DNA of 64,000 nucleotides from Roseibium polysiphoniae (GTDB lineage Bacteria; Pseudomonadota; Alphaproteobacteria; Rhizobiales; Stappiaceae): NCBI RefSeq assembly GCF_014842925.1, contig NZ_JACYXJ010000003.1, positions 372,001 to 436,000 of the forward strand, read 5' to 3'. Shown piece by piece: positions 61,550 to 64,000 of this stretch (position 1 is its first letter; each line of letters starts with the position of its first letter). The notes under the pieces were generated by a model. It saw only the letters and a program-made list of their open reading frames with translations, ran no database searches and was not told where the DNA came from. The position numbers and the translations under genes were made by a program.

Positions 61550-62695
61550 ATGGCATTCTTGGAGAAAAATACTCCTCCTGGCGGTAAAGTCGTTACGGAT
61601 GAAGGGGTTCAAAGGATTGAGCTGAGCGGCGACTGGGCAATCAACACCCTATCGGCGGCTGAAGCGATTCTGACGAGCCTGCAGTTTTCTAAGGAAAAGC
61701 TCACCTGTATCGATGCTGGCGGTATCGATAATATCGACACCTCCGGCGCGTGGCTTGTGCATCGGCTTCGTGGATCTCTTGAGTTCGGCGGCCGCCGAGT
61801 GGAGATTTCGGGTCTGGATGAGAAGCGCAAATCGCTTTTCAATGAGCTGGACCAACATCACCCGCCGCGCTGGACGCCGGAAAAGCGGAAGTTTTCGATC
61901 TTCGGTTTTTTGGAGAACACCGGCCGCCAGATGGAAGGCATCTGGCTGGATGCGCTCGCCATGCTGCACATCCTGGGTTCGCTCGGGATGGTCATCGCGA
62001 CGGTGGTCTTCCAGCCGAAGCGGCTTCGCGGCATTTCGGTTGCGGTGCAGTTCGACAAGTCCTGTATCGGTGCCGTTCCGATCGTCGCCTTGATGAGCTT
62101 CCTGATTGGCGCGATCGTGTCGCAGCAGGGCGGCTTTTACCTGCGGCAGTTTGGTGCTGACCTTTATGTGGTTGATCTTGCAGGTATTCTCGTGCTGCGC
62201 GAAATCGGCGTGATCCTGACAGCGATCATGGTCGCCGGACGGTCCGGTTCAGCCTTCACCGCCGAAATTGGCTCCATGCGGATGCGCGAGGAAATCGATG
62301 CTTTGCATGTGATCGGCCTGAGCGTCACCGAGGTATTGGTTCTGCCGCGCATTCTTGCGTTGATGCTGGCCTTGCCGGTCCTGACCTTTGTCTCCGATCT
62401 TGCGTCGCTGTTTGGCTCCGGCCTTGTGTCCTGGGCCTATCTGGACATTCCGCCGGCGGCGTTCCTGGCACGGTTGCACGAGGCGATCACGATGGAAACG
62501 CTCATGGTGGGGCTCGTGAAGGCGCCGTTCATGGCGCTTATCGTCGGGCTGATCGCGTGTGTGGAAGGCCTCAAGGTTGCCGGCTCGTCGGATTCTCTCG
62601 GGCGCCATACGACCATGTCGGTTGTGAAGGCGATTTTTCTGGTTATCGTGGTTGATGGTCTTTTTGCCATCTTCTTTGCCTCCATCGGGATCTGA
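61550..62695 (+). CDS. mlaE: MlaE-family permease with N-terminal STAS domain
   Basis: 381 residues. Residues about 20-95 form a STAS-like domain (IELSGDWAINTLSAAEAILT, then CIDAGGIDNIDTSGAWLVHR). The rest is the MlaE permease with several membrane segments: GAVPIVALMSFLIGAIVSQQ, REIGVILTAIMVAGRSGSAF, AEIGSMRMREEIDALHVIGL, which is the EQ-loop-like MlaE signature. In E. coli the STAS protein is separate (MlaB), so fusion here is notable but common in alphaproteobacteria. It moves phospholipids for outer-membrane lipid asymmetry. Confidence 0.93.
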   Translation: MAFLEKNTPPGGKVVTDEGVQRIELSGDWAINTLSAAEAILTSLQFSKEKLTCIDAGGIDNIDTSGAWLVHRLRGSLEFGGRRVEISGLDEKRKSLFNELDQHHPPRWTPEKRKFSIFGFLENTGRQMEGIWLDALAMLHILGSLGMVIATVVFQPKRLRGISVAVQFDKSCIGAVPIVALMSFLIGAIVSQQGGFYLRQFGADLYVVDLAGILVLREIGVILTAIMVAGRSGSAFTAEIGSMRMREEIDALHVIGLSVTEVLVLPRILALMLALPVLTFVSDLASLFGSGLVSWAYLDIPPAAFLARLHEAITMETLMVGLVKAPFMALIVGLIACVEGLKVAGSSDSLGRHTTMSVVKAIFLVIVVDGLFAIFFASIGI

Positions 62696-62703
62696 CGCGT
62701 CAA

Positions 62704-63516
62704 ATGAGTGAACAGTTTGCCGAAGATCAGAAGGTCCACGGTGTGCCCTCAATCGAGCATGATGGAGACATTCTCCTGTCCGCGCGTGGCGTGACGGTCG
62801 GTTTCGGCCCGAAGATCATTCTCCAGGATTTGGATCTCGATGTTCGAAAAGGCGAAATCCTTGGATTCGTCGGCGGTTCGGGCACAGGCAAATCCGTTCT
62901 CATGCGCGCGATCCTGGGGCTGACGCCGAAGCGCACAGGCACGATCAAGGTGTTTGGCTACGACCTTGCCAAGGCCAGTGAGCAGGAGCGGAAGACCGTT
63001 GAACGCCGCTGGGGCGTGCTGTTCCAGCAAGGCGCGCTGTTTTCGTCGCTGACCGTCAAACAGAACATTCAGGTGCCCATGCGGGAGCATCTGAATCTGT
63101 CGCCGCGTTTGATGGACGAACTGGCCGGTTTGAAACTTGAACTTGTCGGTCTGCCCCAGGATGCGGCAGACAAATTTCCGTCGGAATTGTCGGGCGGTAT
63201 GGTAAAACGTGCCAGCCTGGCGCGTGCCCTTGCACTCGATCCTGATTTGGTGTTTCTGGATGAGCCGACGTCGGGTCTTGATCCGATTGGAGCGGCGGCC
63301 TTTGACAAATTGATTGCCAACTTGAGCGAAACGCTCGGACTGACGGTTTACATGGTGACCCATGATCTCGACAGTCTTCATTCGATCTGTGACAGGATCG
63401 CAGTGCTGGGTGAGAAGAGGGTTTTGGTCATCGGCACCATTGATGAAATGATGAAGAATGAGCACCCTTGGGTGATGTCCTATTTCCGGGGTGAACGTGC
63501 CCTGCGCCGCTTTTAA
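62704..63516 (+). CDS. mlaF: Phospholipid ABC transporter ATP-binding protein
   Basis: 270 residues. Walker A GFVGGSGTGKSVLMRA (S-x-T-GK form), signature ELSGGMVKRASLARALALDP, Walker B LVFLDEPTSGLDPIG and H-loop MVTHDLDSL, with the GALFSSLTVKQNI Q-loop region typical of MlaF. It supplies energy to the MlaE permease 8 bases upstream. Together with mlaD it forms the inner-membrane MCE transporter. Confidence 0.95.
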   Translation: MSEQFAEDQKVHGVPSIEHDGDILLSARGVTVGFGPKIILQDLDLDVRKGEILGFVGGSGTGKSVLMRAILGLTPKRTGTIKVFGYDLAKASEQERKTVERRWGVLFQQGALFSSLTVKQNIQVPMREHLNLSPRLMDELAGLKLELVGLPQDAADKFPSELSGGMVKRASLARALALDPDLVFLDEPTSGLDPIGAAAFDKLIANLSETLGLTVYMVTHDLDSLHSICDRIAVLGEKRVLVIGTIDEMMKNEHPWVMSYFRGERALRRF

Positions 63517-63526
63517 AGGCTGACGA

Positions 63527-64000
63527 ATGGAAACGCGCGCGAACTACATAATCATCGGCGCCTTCATGATGGCGACGCTGGTGAGTGCGTTCGGCTTCGT
63601 CTATTGGCTGGCCGCAACGGCGGAATCCCGCGAAAACGTCTTTCTCAAGATTGTCTTTCCAGCTCCGGTGACCGGTCTTCCGGTTGGCGGACAGGTGCTC
63701 TTCAACGGGATCAAGGTCGGGGATGTCAGCTCCCTGGATTTCGACCCGGACAATCCCAAGGTTGTTATCGCGACTGTCCGGGTGAAGCCGACGACGCCAC
63801 TTCGCGACGACACGGTTGCGACTTTGAACTTTACCGGTTTGACCGGCGTCGCCTACGTGGATCTCAACGGTGGCAGCCTCGATGCGCCGCTGTTGCTTCA
63901 TCCCGGTTCTGATGAGGTGCCGACCATCAAGGCCGAGCGGTCGCTGTTCGACGACATCGTCGGCGGTGCCCGGGATGTGTTGACAAAAGCCGAATCGACC
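63527..64000 (+). CDS. mlaD: MCE-family lipid transport protein MlaD, 5' part
   Basis: 158 codons to the window edge; the stop lies outside, so this gene is cut. One N-terminal membrane helix (IIIGAFMMATLVSAFGFVYW) is followed by an MCE domain: IVFPAPVTGLPVGGQVLFNG, then IKVGDVSSLDFDPDN and TLNFTGLTGVAYVDLNGG, the typical G-LxxGxxVxxxGxxVG pattern. It should form a periplasmic ring that channels lipids. It starts 10 bases after mlaF in one operon. Confidence 0.93.
   Translation, partial: METRANYIIIGAFMMATLVSAFGFVYWLAATAESRENVFLKIVFPAPVTGLPVGGQVLFNGIKVGDVSSLDFDPDNPKVVIATVRVKPTTPLRDDTVATLNFTGLTGVAYVDLNGGSLDAPLLLHPGSDEVPTIKAERSLFDDIVGGARDVLTKAEST

Overview
The window reads as chromosomal DNA of a moderately GC-rich alphaproteobacterium, probably Hyphomicrobiales/Stappiaceae-like (Roseibium/Labrenzia type). 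This is an inference from gene content: an ilvBN operon with an attenuator, Entner-Doudoroff genes zwf/edd/eda, a CheZ-type phosphatase, DgcN-DgcA D-glutamate genes, an orphan CoxL-type molybdoenzyme subunit, SbmA/BacA and a reb (R-body) cluster. No sequence search was possible, so the taxon is not proven. I see no insertion sequence, prophage or CRISPR array. One tRNA gene (Lys, CTT) and one TPP riboswitch are clear.

Layout. 1-3.1 kb: tail of a GNAT acetyltransferase, then ilvB-ilvN on the minus strand behind a leader peptide rich in Ile/Leu/Val codons and an intrinsic terminator. 3.7-8.2 kb: tRNA-Lys, then an ECF sigma factor followed by a reb cluster with four RebB-type proteins, three small unrecognised proteins and two internal terminators. 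This is the most unusual region. 8.3-17.9 kb: trhO, a secreted repeat protein, an SMP-30 lactonase, Lrp/ald, three tandem glycine-zipper lipoproteins, pgi, a delta-type carbonic anhydrase, a LysE exporter and a PilZ protein. 18-23.8 kb: eda, edd, zwf and a ROK regulator. 24-32 kb: adenine deaminase overlapping an ATPase, an acyl-CoA ligase, a HTH/binding-protein regulator, a DMT permease and VOC/RHH proteins.

32.6-42.6 kb: a glyoxalase, then a Tat subunit/GMC dehydrogenase/PQQ-type dehydrogenase/dihaem cytochrome c operon, a RimK cluster behind an AT-rich double palindrome, and a lone CoxL-like subunit behind a perfect 18-bp palindrome. 42.8-56.9 kb: MHYT-GGDEF-EAL protein, SbmA, DMT permease, RES protein, Lrp-ligand protein, TPP riboswitch-thiM-thiD-TRAP binding protein, FadL, an atypical SDR, an LpxH-like phosphoesterase with a glycosyltransferase, and a threonine dehydratase. 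56.9-64 kb: CheZ with a long acidic tail, MFS permease, dgcN-dgcA, and mlaE-mlaF-mlaD running off the right edge.

How parts work together. pgi, zwf, edd and eda give hexose phosphate flow into the Entner-Doudoroff pathway, and similar CG-centred palindromes precede pgi, zwf and edd, suggesting one LacI-type regulator. fadL and the acyl-CoA ligase share an upstream motif, suggesting co-regulated fatty acid uptake and activation. The sigma factor is the obvious candidate to switch on the reb cluster. All functional calls come from reading the translations and motifs. Start sites were chosen from Shine-Dalgarno spacing and often differ from the longest possible frame.
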